Made by a program: the position numbers and the translations under genes
Shown: piece after piece, positions 1 through 12,978 of the stretch
Position numbering within the stretch: position 1 is the stretch's first letter
How the letters are laid out: each line of letters begins with the position of its first letter
Notes under the pieces: generated by a model
What the model was told of the DNA's origin: nothing
Seen by the model: only the letters and a program-made list of their open reading frames with translations
Database searches by the model: none
From: Chelonoidis abingdonii
Lineage: Eukaryota; Chordata; Testudines; Testudinidae
DNA: 64,000 bases
NCBI RefSeq assembly: GCF_003597395.2
Contig: NC_133769.1
Span: forward strand, 181,694,566 to 181,758,565
Direction of reading: 5' to 3'

Positions 1-1133
1 CCCTCGTGCAGCCAACTCTGCTCTCGATCCCTGGCATGCAAACCCAAGGTGTGACTGAAATGTCTGAAGGACCTTGCGGTAGTTCTCAGCTCCTCGGTGA
101 ATTTCATTCATAGTGTTCATTATCATTCTCTTTCCATCAAAAAATATAGACATTAAGACTCCGATCCTACATAGAGACCAATATGCTGATTCTAGAAGAC
201 TCCTGAGCCAGTAAGAAGACCCAATGAAATCCCTATGGTTCTCAGTACAGGACTGGGCCCTGATTCCTCATTCATTAGTTCTTACTTCCTTTCTTCTCCT
301 CTCTCTATCACCCCCTTCCACCAATCCCTTTGGTGTATAAATACTAAATCACACACACTGAAAAGAAATGTACTTTTTAACAGCACCAGTAAGAGACATG
401 CAAAAATAACAAAAACAATCATATGATATTTTGTGGTAACCTATTTATTTACCCTCATTACTTCCATTGTCTTCACCCATTATGCTGTGTCTAAACACTG
501 ACTGCAAACTCTTCAATAGGATTTTATTTGGCCCAAATCTGACATCTGACTGGTATGTCCATGTGCAGTACTGCCAACCTCAATAGATTAAAATCAGCAA
601 TCAGCCCCTCCCCAAAATCATAATATTCCCCACAAAAAAGATAAATCCTATTATATTGTGTTTTCTGTCTTTTGATTTTTGAACTTTCCCCACCCATCAC
701 CAGTGTGTTTGTGTGAGAATTAGTGTTGCCCATTCTCCTAATTGGTATGGTGATTTTGGCCTCTGCTCCAGGAGCTATCGTCCCCACATCTGTCCATCCT
801 CTAACCAGCAATTAATCCTGTCCTCCACTCACTATCAGTTCTGTCTCCATACAGACCCCATCCACTCAGTTCAGCCTCCCTCCCTCCACCTCACCTCTGC
901 TCCCCCTGGGTTCTTCACACCACTCTCCCAGGCCTGGGGGAGATGCAGTAGGGTCCCCTCTCTCCTTTTCCAGGCTGTGGAGATGCAACTTCAGGCACTC
1001 CTCAACCTCATCTCAGGGCAAGTACTTATAGGAAGGGGGAGCAGGGACATCATATTATCACTGCTGTTCACAGGAAGGGAGGAAGCAGAGGTGCCCTGAG
1101 CTGATAGGCTCTTTGCTCCCCACCACACCCCTT
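1..1133. other. Unclassified non-coding stretch
   Basis: I recognise no gene here. The first 700 bases are AT-leaning, ordinary-looking sequence. From about 770 to 1100 the plus strand becomes C- and CT-rich, and this block ends where a CR1 LINE begins. It may be an old unclassified repeat, but I see no terminal repeats or target duplication. The short open frames here look like chance frames. Confidence 0.5.
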
Positions 1134-2246
1134 AGAATCATATAAGATTGGGGTTGGAAGAGACCTCAGAGGTCATCTATTCCAACCCTCTGCTCAAAGT
1201 AGGACCAACCCCAACTAAATCATCCCAGCCAGGACTCTGTCAAGCCAGGCCTTAAAAACCTCTAAGGATGGAGATTCCACCACCTCCTTAGGTAACCCAT
1301 TTCAATGCTTCACCATCCTCCTAGTGAAATAGTTTTTCCTTATATCCGAACTAGACCTCCCACACTGCAACTTGAGACCATTGCTCCTTTTTTCTGTCAT
1401 CTGCCACCACTGAGAACAACCTAGTTCATTGTCTTTGGAACCTCCCTTCAGGTAGGTGAAGGCTATCAAATCCCCTTTCACTCTTCTCTTCTGCACAATA
1501 AATAAGCCCAGTTTCCTCAGCCTCTCCTCATAAGGCATGTGCCCCAACCCCCTAATCATTTTCATTGCCCTCCGCTGGATTCTCTCCAATTTGTCCACAT
1601 CCTTACTGTAGTGGGGGGCCCAAAACTGAACACAATACTCCAGGTGTGGCTTCACCAGTGCTGAATAGAGGGCAAGAATCATGTCCCTCCATCTGCCAGC
1701 AATGTCCTACTAATGCAGCCCAATATGCTGTTAGCCTTTTTGGCAACAAGGGCATACTGTTGACTCATATCCAGCTTCTTGTCCACTGTAATCCCCAAGT
1801 CCTTTTCTGCAGAACTGCCACATAGACAGTAGGTCCCCAGCTAGTAGCAGTACATGGGATTCTTCCGTCCTAACTGCAGGACTCTGCACTTGTCCTTGTT
1901 GAATCTCATCAGATTTCTTTTGGCCCAGTCCTCCAATTTGTCTAGATCACTCTGGACCCTATCCCTACCTTCCAGAGTATCTACCTCTATCCCACTTAAT
2001 TGTCATCCGCAAACTTGCTGAGGTTGCAATTCATCCCATCATCCAGATCATTAATGAAGATATGGAACAAAACTGGCCCCAGGACTGACCCCTGGGGCAC
2101 TCCACTTGATACTGGCTGCCAACTAGACATTGAGCTGTTGATCACTACCCGTCGAGCCTGATGATCTAGCCAGATTTTTATCCATCTTATAGTCCATTCA
2201 TCCAATCCATACTTCTTTAACTTGCTGGCAAGAATACTGTGGGACA
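1134..2246 (-). mobile_element. CR1 LINE, 5'-truncated, with RT remnants
   Basis: This is a non-LTR retrotransposon of the CR1 clade on the minus strand. The 3' end of the element lies at the left (from AGAATCATA, 1134), and the sequence runs through the 3' untranslated tail into the end of ORF2. Two broken minus-strand frames carry recognisable reverse-transcriptase (RT) protein: the RT core with [13 protein letters not shown] and a FADD catalytic box (1996-2247), and the C-terminal part with LVKPHLEYCVQFWAPH (1302-1682). The element is 5'-truncated at about 2246, within the RT upstream of the catalytic box, as usual for CR1. It is inactive because of frameshifts and stops between the two frames. 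It sits between two C-rich unclassified blocks and may have interrupted one larger repeat. Confidence 0.9.
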
Positions 2247-2247
2247 C
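1996..2247 (-). pseudogene. CR1 ORF2 reverse-transcriptase core remnant
   Basis: This 83-codon minus-strand frame begins near [15 protein letters not shown] and runs through [26 protein letters not shown] and FADD. In CR1-type reverse transcriptases the [10 protein letters not shown] segment precedes the catalytic YADD/FADD aspartates, and both are present here. An intact ORF2 would be several times longer and carry an apurinic endonuclease domain N-terminal to the RT; neither that domain nor the first half of the RT is present. The frame breaks right after FADD and the C-terminal part continues in a different frame (1302-1682). This is transposon debris, not a host gene. Confidence 0.85.
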
Positions 2248-3156
2248 CCACAGAATACCCTTTCTGCCTGCAGTTCTGCCCCTGTTCAGCCCCTTCCACC
2301 TGTGGCCCTACCCAGTTCCACCCACTGTCTGCCCCATTCCACCTCCAACTGTGGCCCCACAACCCGTTTTCTTTCTCACCCCTCTTTCCTGTGGTCCCAA
2401 GACCAGAGAAGCTCTGCCCCACCCAGAGTTGCAGCGGGAACCTAGAGCACCTCCAGTCCCAGGGTCACAGCCAGGGTTTAGGTGCTGGGGTTTCCCACAG
2501 TGATTCTTCCAGGGAGTGGGATGGGAGTGCATGGGCTTCCCCCACCCTGCTTGGTGCTCCTGCCTGGGAGTGGGGTCAGGGTGCGGGCATGCAAATTGGC
2601 CAGGGCCCCAGGGCACAGGCCCTATCAGCCCAGTGGCTAATCTGCCACTGTCTACAGTCTCTACTCTCTTGCGGTTTGGACCACTTTTTCTCTGCAGACT
2701 TTAAGAACCTCTCTTGCAGGGTCTGCAGGAGAACCCAGGCCTGCCCATTCCTCTGGGTTCCAATACAATCTGAAGCAGTTGGAATCAGTTCTTGCACACT
2801 CTTACTGCTGCCCACCACACCTCTCTTGTAGGCTATTTCCCAAACTCACACTCTGTGTTCCTCTCTCCCAGAGAATCTGCTGGTTTCCTGGGTGGCTTCT
2901 CACCAATCTGTTGTTGCAGGCTCAGCTGCTCAAGTAGCCACCCTGCTCTTCTGCAGCTGTTGTGAGGCCATCAATCAGCCCCAGCTGAGCAGGCAGCCAA
3001 TTTTTTTTATTAACCTTTCAGTGACCGGGAAATTCTACACACCCCTGACAAGCCCCAAAGACTTCAATAGGGTTCTGTACAAGAGTACCCTGGGCCAAAC
3101 CAGCTGCACAATTGAAGCCCTTGTTTGCAAAGTGCCATGCACTTTTATGACACTCT
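2247..3156. other. C-rich unclassified block, probably an old repeat
   Basis: The plus strand is strongly C/CT-rich from about 2260 to 3000, unlike the surrounding AT-rich DNA. No terminal repeats, duplication or protein motif was recognised. The overlapping open frames on both strands are what a stop-poor GC-rich stretch gives by chance. It could be part of a GC-rich LTR-type repeat. Confidence 0.4.
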
Positions 3157-3346
3157 TGGCCAGATTTTTGTAAGAGTTCAGCACCTATGCTCAGGGCCAG
3201 AGTTTTAAGAGAGCTCCCATTTATACACCACATAAAGTGGTCAGATTTTCAAAAGAGCTCAACTGAACAGTACAAAGCTGTTCTGAAAATCTGTATAAGT
3301 GCCACAGTGAGAGTGTGCTGGCTGCTGAGCACTTCTAAAAATCTGA
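3157..3346. repeat. Foldback (inverted) interspersed repeat
   Basis: The left end (CCAGATTTTTGTAAGAG followed by TTCAGCAC, from 3160) is matched in inverted orientation by the right end (GCTGAGCACTTCTAAAAATC, 3323-3342). An extra internal CAGATTTTCAAAAGAGCTCA lies at 3242. This is a short palindromic repeat family common in reptile DNA. A half copy of the same motif is at about 5803-5840. It has no coding capacity. Confidence 0.6.
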
Positions 3347-6300
3347 CAAAATAAAATAATTGAATAATAATGAATTTGTATTAGAACTCAAATATTATCA
3401 CTTGGGGGCTGGGAGAGGAGGGAAATACATGAAGAAGCTTTTGGTTGCCGATTCGGGGGAGGGGCGGAAGCCATTTACTAGGTAAAAATAAAATTTAAAA
3501 AAAAAAAGAAAACCACAGGCAAATAAGAGGAAGTGAGGGAAAAAATGAATGACGTTTACATAGTAAAAAATAAACAGTAATAATCCAAATATGGAAAAAA
3601 TACTGCATTTACAATATAAGAGGTTTAATTCTTAAGACATTTTAAAATAAAGATAGAAAGATACGAGGAACAGGAAAACAAAATATGAGTATCTCACAAT
3701 TGCTTTTTAAAATGTATTATTATTTTATCGTGTCATTCATTCAGAGCCAGACACAAAATCCAATAACCAAAGAAGTGGTTTGTTACAGTGAGCACTCCTA
3801 CTCCCTTTCTGACCTTCATGCTCTCCATCTTCTCCTGTTCCCTCACCCCAAAACTCTGACATTGCATCTTCCCTGGTGCTGCTGAAACCATCTCCTCTTA
3901 AGAAATTTTCTGATCCTTCTCCACTTAACCCCAACCTTTTGTGATCCTTCTGACTGACGGATTCCTTCATGGGAGGGATTTAAATTCTCTTGTAACAAAT
4001 GATGCAACTTTATTGCACTTCGGAGCTATTAGATGCATTTTAATTGAACCCATTAAACTTAATAGAGGGGACTGTGTGCATGCATATTTAATCTGTGATG
4101 TGATTACCAACAGCATTATTCTATAATCTTCTTCCATTTTTCAAGAATTTAAAAATGTAAAAAAATGTTAGGATTTTTTATTATTTCTTCTAAGGGGAGA
4201 TGTGATAGTTGGCATGTTTGCAAGATGATCATTCCTCCTTCAAAACTGGGAATGTCACTATTTTTAGTAGCCATGTCAATGTCCATTTGTTTCACACAAA
4301 TAAACAAATACACAAAAACAAACATGTTGGGTATGGAATTCACACAAATAAACAAATAAAGTTTTGTCCTGTTTTTTTGATACACTCCTCTAGATTGGCT
4401 CCATCAAGCAACTACCAACTGAGCTGATGAGACGCATGACAGATTGTGAAGCGCCTGCACTCAGCCAATTGTTTCACCACACCAGGCCTGTCCCAGGCTG
4501 ATAGTCTGCCCCCACCTCACTCCTTCCAGTGACAATGTGTACTGCACTTTGCTATCCCTAGGTTACAGTTTGTTAAGTCTGTTTTGTTCAAGCTTACTGT
4601 GATTTCACTGTGCATTTTATATTGCTATTGGTATGACTACTCTGGATGTTTTGGAAAACAAATACAAAATGAACCATACTAAAAACAGCAGAGGATGCTG
4701 TAGAATTGTATAATTACTATTTCCAATAAAGCCGAGAAACTGCTTCAAGTCAGACAAAATTTCCGATTCATATTTTGGCAGTTTTCTTGTTATGTAACAG
4801 AGCTTGAGGCCTTGATGGATACAAGGATGCTGGCTGGAAGAACAAGCAGCATTTGGGCTATGAATACACACTATTATGTGGAAATCTCAATGTTGTCTCA
4901 ATATTGGACAGCTCTGAAAGAAACCAGGGCCAATAATTTCTCCAGTATAACTGGAGAGGGTAAAGAGCAGCCAGAAACTTTATTTAGAACTATCATCACT
5001 ATTATGAATTCCAGTTTATTCCTCTGAGGCAGAGCTAGAATGTGAGGAAAACATGTCGATAGTTTTGTGAACTTTGTGAAAACTGCAGAGCTCATACCAT
5101 TCCTATATCTTCACATTTTCTTCTGACTCATATTATTTATTGATTCTGAACTACATCCCGTAGTGTAATTTTGAGATTTTAAACTAGTTGCAGTGCTTAT
5201 TATTACTGGATGAATTATTGCATTTGTGACCCAGAATTGCTGTCTTGATTTGCTTTGGCCTGTTGAACTAATTTCTGGGCAATAAATGCTAATTTTAAAT
5301 AATTAGATAGATGAAGTTATCATTAACACATTATTTTTAGATTTAGAAAGATTCTCACACTCAGGGAAGACTGCATCCTGAGGGAGGATGTGGTTTATGC
5401 TCCCAACTTCCTCTCCCAAAACAGTAGGGGGACTGAAGAAGTATGGTATGGAAAACTAGAACTGAGGCTGTCTGCCATTTTATACGCTTCCCAACTGTTT
5501 TCTTCCAATGGGAGCAGGAAACCAATAGACAATTCCTTTAAAAAATGTCTATTTGCAACTAATCTCAATTGAGCAATCACTTAATACTTTTGGTGGGAAC
5601 ACAGAGAAAGGAGCAGCAGTACATATATCAGGTGCCTCTTCTCTACTATTTTTCTCTTCTCAATACAGCCTAGCCATTCAACCAGGCAAAGCATATTTAG
5701 CTGCGCACTCCTCACAGAGATGGCTTTCAGAGTTCTTTCCTCTTTGAGCCCTCTTACCCAGTGATCCCTACTGGATGGGTGGAGAGGATACAGAGACTAT
5801 GGACTGGATTTTGAAAAGAGCACAGCTGCCATTTAGGCACCAAAACAAGTAAACAGATAAAGAACTAAACATGTCGGGTATGGAATTATTTTGGACGTAA
5901 ATGCTCTCTGAGGGCTGGTGTGTTAATGCCACAGCACTCCTTCTGTCCAGGCAGAGAATTGAACCAGAGTTCACTCAGTCTGGCAGTATGGTCAGTTGGT
6001 CCCTCCTGCCCAAGTCCCACTGCAGTGTGTGGACTTTCTCCTTATTCCTGGTCATCTGGTCCTGATGCCCAGGGGGGTCTGAAAACCATCCTCAGTTCTT
6101 AAGTCTCTCAGGGGGTTGGTAAGGATACCCAAGCTCACCCACTCCACTGGGTTCCAGCTCAGGGCCCTTAAGTCAGCTCGGCACAATCAGGACTCAGCAA
6201 CTCCGGTCACGCCCTGAGCTCCTTCCTACCTCTCGTGTTTTCTGTAGGCTTTCCAGCCTGTTAGTCTGGTCCTCAATTCTCAGGGTGCTGTCTTGGAGCT

Positions 6301-7069
6301 GCTTCTCAGCAGATTACTGGCAGCAGTTCCCTTCTCCAGCCTGCTTGATCCTCTAGCAGCAGCCTTGCCCATCTGCTTCCCCATATACACCATGATAGTC
6401 TCCCTCAGAACACTTTCAATAACCACCGACACTTAAGAACACTTCCACTGTCTTCAAGGGAACTCTTAAATGTCTACCCTATTTCAAATCAATCTATCCC
6501 AGCAAAAGGACAAAGACGTCTATAGAAAAGGGAATGCTGTTTTATCTCTGTGGTGCTATAGTATCAGAATATTTCCTACCAAGTTTAGAGCAAACCATGC
6601 TACTAAGACTGCCTTAACAAGTTTTTGTATGATCCTCTATTAAAGATGGAATCTGGCAGGTTTTCATTTCTATTTGTCTCAATGGTGAAAGCCTGCAACC
6701 ATAAATAACGGTTCTTTGATATTGCTCCTTTGAATTATACAGTTTCCCCGACTTCATATTGGATCTACATTTTCCAATATGTATACACTTCAGCTAGCTT
6801 GGATTTTTTACCATTACCACGCAGTATATCATTTTTATGCAGATGATTCCCAGATTTATTTATCCCACATAACAAAGCATTCTGTAAGTACCAAAGTACT
6901 GTCTGAGTGATGTTCATAACTGAACAGCTCCAAACTTTTGGAAGATAATGCAACTAAGACAAATACTGCCAGTTGGGTCTCTTTTTGTGTTCAGTTCATT
7001 TACTTCATTTCCTGACAACAGGAAAAGCTTCTGTAGTTTCAGACAGAATTTGGAATTTAGGGCTACATT
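3347..7069. other. AT-rich stretch without recognisable genes
   Basis: Mostly AT-rich unique-looking DNA. It contains an A-rich patch (3480-3670) and a 20-bp direct repeat, TTCACACAAATAAACAAATA, at 4291-4310 and 4339-4358. A short shared motif, ACATGTYGGGTATGGAATT, occurs at about 4323 and 5869, the second copy adjoining a foldback half-repeat (5803-5840). A GC-richer block at 5900-6450 could be an unclassified repeat. No splice-supported exon or known protein was recognised. Confidence 0.5.
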
Positions 7070-7305
7070 AAGAACATAAGAGTGGCTCTCCTGAGTCAAA
7101 CCAATGCTCCATCTAGCTCAGTATCCTGTCTTCCAACAGTGGCCAATGCCAGATGCTTCAGAGGGAATGCACAGAACAGAGCAATTATAGAGTGATCCAT
7201 CCCCTGTCACTCAGTCCCAGGTTCTTGTAGTCAGAGGTTTAGGGATACCTAGAGCATGAGGTTGCATCCCTGACCACCCCAGCTATTTATGGACCTATCC
7301 TACAT
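7070..7305 (-). mobile_element. CR1 LINE 3' end fragment
   Basis: On the minus strand this is the 3' end of a CR1 of the family ending in TTCTTATGTTCTTA. On the plus strand it begins AAGAACATAAGAGTGGC at about 7070, followed by the conserved TCCATCTAGCTCAGTATCCTG segment. About 235 bp of the 3' untranslated region are present, and it ends near 7305 where similarity fades. It has no coding sequence. Confidence 0.8.
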
Positions 7306-10300
7306 GTTTGGGCCTCTTGTTTTATGGAAGTATAATAGCTCCATAGAAAACTCTTCCCCTCAGAATTTTTGTTATGTGGCTGACTGTGTCTATTGTTTTT
7401 TCCACACACTAATTTTTAAAATGGTGATTCAGGCCCTTTTACATCTAAATTCAATAACAGAAATGTGTTTGCAGGACCAATAGATAACACATTGCACAGG
7501 ACCTTGCAGGCAATCCAAGCAAATGTCCCCTTACATTAGAAATTGTGAATGGCTAGCAGTAAAGTTTATAATGATTACTAGATCACACTTCTTACATATT
7601 GTACAAAAATGTGTGTAGTATTGGCCCTTGCTATGTAAATAAGCACCATTAGCAATTTCCTAAGTACCTTCCAAGGTAATTCCAAAATATACCGTGGTGC
7701 TGATCTTTTAGTGATTTCAGCATACTATGTTGTGTGTATTCCCAGAAAACAATGGGAATTTCCCCAAAAACAAGTGTTATAAATCTATGTAGAGTTAAAA
7801 TTAAAAAAGTAGTATTATTCAAGTATAAACATGCATAGTTAAGGACTCAAATAACTTTAACTCTTCTTTGTAGTAATGCCATCATATAATTAAATTGTAC
7901 ATAGTCCCAGATTGGATTAAATTGATTTTTGAAGACACATTCGATGGTTTTTTTCTTTTTCCTCCTTCCTTTCTGTTCTCCTCATGCCCTTGCTCACATA
8001 TTCCATATTCCTCATACCTGCACTCCTAATTTCCATTTGCACTGTCTATATTCACGTGTGACTCACCCAAACTTTTTCCCCTTTCCTGTCCTCCACATTC
8101 CCCTCCCCAAGATTTCTTCTTCTTTCTGAACTCTCTAACATTCCCCTGCAAATACAGACACATATCACACCCTAGTCTCCCCATCCCTCCCACCTATCTT
8201 CTTGAGTAAATCTGGTGCAAGCAGGAGTTTTTGAAAATAAATATTTTAGGCTGAATGGTTATTTTTCCTTTATTTTTCAAAATGGAACCTTCTTCTGTCA
8301 ACACAGATGGCACATGCAATCTTCCCCTTTATAGAAACTCATGAAGAATTGCTCCTTTTCAAAATGGCCACCCTCTCCCATTGGTCCCAATGCCTATGGA
8401 GAGAACAGTTACTCCTGTGCCAACAGGCTGGGAGGAGTAGATGACTGAGACAATAGCCATCTTTGCTAAGAGTACACTGTGGCCTCAGTTATACTGAGAT
8501 CATTATCTGCAGAAGAACATTACTCTCCAGCTTCTGCTGATGAAGAATCTGTCAGTTCTGAAGAATGACATCAAAATTTCAGGGAGTTTTAACTATATGG
8601 GAATTTATATCAGAAAAATTTTATTTTGCCTTTTCCCCCCCAATATTATATTAGGAAAATCAAAAGTAAATATTTTATTTTGGGTCAGTCTGATATAAAA
8701 CTGTCTCCCTAAGGTACCAAAGTGTCACAGGGTAGTTGTACTTCATGAGCTTCATGCATCCCCATTCTCTTCTATGGCTCCTAAGCCAGACCTCACCTTC
8801 CATCTTTCCTCTAAAGATGGTCCATTATGTATGTCGCCTCATTGGAGTGCATCATAGGAGACCTAATCCAGCTACAGAGCCCAGCCCATAGGAAGTACTG
8901 AGGGCATGCGGCACTCAATTTACAACTCCCGTGAGGCACTAATGCATTTTAGGCAGATGCAGTTTAATGATGAAGTGACTCAAAAGAAACATTTTAAAAT
9001 TTCTAAATTGTTTTTTTAAACTTTTCATTCAGTGACACATTTTGATATTTCATTCAGATTTACGATGAAAACAAATGCGGAAAAGAATCAGAATTTTCCA
9101 TAGGACGGAAATTACAGTTTTCATTCAGCTCTATTACGAACATATTTTTTTAAAAATCACCCAACCATCTTAACACCGCATATGTGCCATATAAATACAC
9201 GCAATAAGTCATTACACATCTTTTCCTTATTCTCTGGCTATCTTGAGAAAAAGGAAGCAAAGGTTGGACACTGGTTTCCCAGGTCTCCATGCAGAGTACA
9301 TGGTGTCCATCGTGAGTGGCCACCATAGAATAAGGCAGGCAGGTATTGTATACTGGGGAATGATAAAGAGTAGGGCTGCCTCTGATAGCTAGCATTAGAT
9401 TTTGTTTATATAAATTAAACAAATAAAATAACAATGATTACATTTTTCAATCCGATCATCAATGGAACTATTCAGCCATTTGGTATTTTTATTTGGAGAA
9501 CAAGAACAAATGAATGTGCACCATAGCTCAGTAATCTGATTGGCTGAATGCATCTGTGTTTTATAAAGCAGCCAAATGCACAAAACATGCTATATGACAT
9601 GGAACTCTCTTCAGCGCAAGATTAACATATGCGGCTTGTCTGTGTCCCAACTGAAAAAGGAAATATAGTTTAGTTAAAATTTCTTATTTATTAAAAAGAT
9701 GACTGATAGAGTAAAATATAAACCTTCCCATGTGACATTGTGATATCAAGGAGAAGACTGACAGGTGTGACTGACAAGCAATGCCCTGAAACTGAAATTT
9801 GACCCTTGGCTTAAAGTTAATGGGTATCACTGCATTGGTATTTAGGGTACTATACAGTATATTTACCACTACTTTCTTTACAGCACCCCTGCTGACTTAC
9901 TCTTAGAATAAACAAACCAATTTCGTTGACATCATGTGGAACAACATGACTCAGGTGAATAAATGAAGTCCAAAATGATCTTTGGTTTTTGGATGAGATG
10001 TGTATAGCCAGAATATAAACTGCTATGTTGGAAACTGAGAAACTTAAAGTAGTGTTGTTTAAGATAATCTTTAGTTGCTAAATTCAGTCTTATCATAGGC
10101 AATTGAGTTGTCTTCATTTGAATGCCGCAGCAAACCACAAAAGTATATCTGCAACTCAACTATAGATGACTCTTGTAGAAAAATCACATTTTTTCTGAAT
10201 TTACAAAAGAAAAAAAATATATTTGTTTGGACCCCATAAGCATGGCAAAGCAATACTACGATTTTTTCGCAAAATGTACTGGATGCCCACTAGGTTACAG

Positions 10301-11717
10301 ATAATTGGTGTTATAGTATTAAACCAATGCTGGAAATGCACTAAAATGAACGGCATGTATGGTTCAAATAAAGCTTTAAGCCATAGCCCATAGAAAGAGC
10401 AGGTTCCACAGTGGAAGCTCCTCTAGGACCCCATTGAAGTGCAACCTTTGCAATACTCATGGGGAGAGAAAGAAAGCAGTATACGTTCTTCAGACATAGA
10501 ATGAGCTTACTAAGTGGTGCAGATGGGATGGGATCATGGTATAAGATCATGCTCTTTATGGGCAGAATCAATAAAAAAAAGCAGAACTTTATCCACAGTT
10601 CAATCTGATGAAGGGGGAAGTGTGTTGTGGTGGGGGAGACAGATGATTATCTACCAGTTTTACTATAGATTGGGTAGTATGCAGCTGTTGCCACTCTTCC
10701 TTTGGCAGCAATTTCAGAATATGATGCTCAGGCACTGCCAACTATCTGCAGAATGCACCTTCCCTGGGAGCTTTAGAAATTTATATTCTCAGTATCTTCC
10801 AAAACAAAGTAGAAGATCTTTAGCATTCTTTTGAATAAACCACAAACATGCAAGGTCTTCCTGGAGAATTTGTCACCTTTCTCATCCCATAAAAATACTT
10901 GGTCTTATAAGAGTCCTCATTATCTCAGAAATAGTCCTGGTTATACTCATCTTGTTCATTCCATTCCTTCAAAACAGATGTCAGGAGCTGCTGTGTAGAT
11001 TCTGAATAGCTGCAGTGTCAAGGATGTTACAGCAAGTATACAGCATCAAAGTCACCGGTGTAGGCTCTGCCAACGAAGACTGTCTACTGCTACACCAGGA
11101 AGGCTGACTCATGGGACACAAAACTCAATTTCTGAGCTGACTCATTTGGTTGAAGAAAAATACCAGGCTTACCAATACTATCTCCTGTCTGAAACTGGTT
11201 CATCATTGCTGGCTTTGGATAACTTGATTGGGTGTTGTCAGAAGCTGAAGGAAGTGATAATATTCCATACAGAGTAAAATGAGCTCTTTTGGCACAGAGG
11301 AGACACCTCCTTTGAGGAATCTGTTAAACCACTCTGGAGTGGTGCATCAAGAAACTAAAGGTGAAGACTCTACACAGTTTGGTGGCCCTGAATCAGGTCT
11401 AGATTGGCTCCCCAAAGATTTTTTAGGGTCTGTCCCAGCAAGCCCATTTCATCATGGTCAGCACCAATTCAAAGCTGCAGTGCCCAGTTTGGATGCCCAG
11501 CTTGACTCTCGAGACTGAAACTTTCAAGTATTCTGGACCAGGCTTCCTGGAATTGTTGGAGGCCAAGAGACATTTAATATACTGTATCCAGAACCTGGAT
11601 GCTTGTGGCAATATCTGTGAGCAGCTGTCACCCCTCAGGCAGTCAAATTGCTCAAAGGTGCTGCAAGAATGAGTCATCCTTTTATATCAAAGACATGGTT
11701 TTACCTCATCTGGAGTT
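7306..11717. other. Long stretch without recognisable genes
   Basis: AT-rich, unique-looking sequence. A pyrimidine-rich tract lies at about 7946-8205. The part from 10560 to 11700 is less AT-rich and has a 79-codon plus-strand frame (11279-11518) with no recognisable motif; I treat it as unassigned. I see no terminal repeats, CR1 ends or tRNA-like boxes in the interval. Confidence 0.5.
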
Positions 11718-12978
11718 TCATAGAATCATAAACTCCAAGGCCAGAAGGGACTGTTGTGATCATCTAGTCTCACCTCCTGTATAACACAGGTCATAGAACG
11801 TCCCCCAAATAATTCTGACTTATAGAAAACACACACAGAAAAATATCCAATCTCGCTTTAAATATTGCCAGTGATGGACAATCCACCATGATTCTTGGTA
11901 AATTGTTTCAGTGGTTAATTACTCTCACCATCAATGTATGCCTTATTTCCAGTCTGAATTTATCTAGCTTCAGCTTCCAGCTATTGGATCATGTTACACC
12001 AGGGACTGGCTACCTTTGGCATGCAGCTTGTCAGGGAAATCTGCTGGCAGGCCAGGACAGTTTGTTTACCTGCAGCGTCCACAGGTTTGACCGATCGCAG
12101 CTCCCACTGGCTGCAGTTTGCTGCTCCAGGCCAATGAAGGCTGCGGAAGCGGTTTAGGCCAAGTGATGTGCTGGCCACTGCTTCCTGCAGCCCCCATTGG
12201 CTGGAATGGCGAACTGTGGCCAGTGGGAGCTGCGATCAGCCAAACCTGCCAATGCTGCAGGTAAACAAACCGTCCTGGCCCGCCAGTGGATTTCCCTGAT
12301 GGGCCGCGTGTCATAGGTCGCCAGTCCCTGTGTTACACCTTTCTCTGTTAGACTGAAGAGCCCATTCTTAATTTTTTTCCCTTACGCAGGTACTTATAGA
12401 CTCTAATCAAGTCACCCCTTTATCGTCTCTTTGTTAAGATGAATAGATGGAGCCTTGAGTCTTTCACAATAAAGCATGTTTTCTAACTCTTGAATAATTC
12501 TTGCGGTTCTTCTCTCAACCCTCTCCAATTTATCAACATCCTTTTGAATTGTGGACACCAGAACTGAACATGATATTCTAGCAGCATACTTATACTTGAG
12601 ATTCCCGTTTATGCATCCAAGGATCACATTAGCTCTTTTGGCCAGAGTGTCACACACAGAGCTCAAATTCAGCTGATTATCCACCACAATCCCCAAATAT
12701 TTTTGCGAGTCACTGCTTCCCAGGATAGAGTCCCTGAGCCTGTAAGCATGCCCAACATTCTTTCTTCTTAGATGTATGACTTTACCTTTGGGGATATTAA
12801 AACATATTCTTTTCTTGCACCCAGCTTACCAAGAGATCCAGATTGCTCTGTATCAGTGACTTTCAGTATTTATCACTCTACCAATCTGTGTCATCTGCAA
12901 ATGTTATCTGTGATGATTTTATGTTTTCTTCCAAGTCATTGATAAAATGTTAAATAACTCAGGGTCAAGAACCAATCT
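11718..12978 (-). mobile_element. CR1 LINE, minus strand, interrupted by a hAT element
   Basis: The minus-strand CR1 starts at its 3' end (TCATAGAATCATAAACTCC, 11718), with the typical GGCCAGAAGGGAC and CATCTAGTC segments, and runs to about 12978. It is cut at 11992-12338 by a hAT element with a perfect 8-bp duplication; removing that insert restores CR1 continuity. The right part carries an RT C-terminal remnant (12412-12696, minus) with KDVDKLERVERRTARII, the conserved LEKVQRRATKMI-type segment of CR1 ORF2. It is 5'-truncated and has stops and frameshifts. The CR1 must be older than the hAT inside it. Confidence 0.85.
12000..12330. mobile_element. hAT-type non-autonomous element (331 bp)
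   Basis: The left terminus CAGGGACTGGCTACCT is matched by the right terminus read in reverse (CAGGGACTGGCGACCT). The inverted similarity extends well inward, so the element is largely palindromic. The perfect 8-bp duplication TGTTACAC flanks it at 11992-11999 and 12331-12338; an 8-bp duplication is diagnostic of the hAT superfamily, and the central TA fits the Buster group. It has no transposase and relies on enzyme supplied elsewhere. It lies inside a CR1 LINE. The frames at 12066-12314 are chance frames within the palindrome. Confidence 0.9.

Noticed and set aside
2308..2831. Overlapping 146- and 102-codon frames on both strands
   Set aside because: Stop-poor C-rich sequence; no motif and opposite-strand frames of similar length.
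4291..4358. 20-bp direct repeat as a transposon target duplication
   Set aside because: Only 28 bases lie between the copies and there are no inverted ends; better seen as local A-rich duplication.
11279..11518. 79-codon frame as a gene
   Set aside because: No recognised motif, no splice support; left as unassigned.
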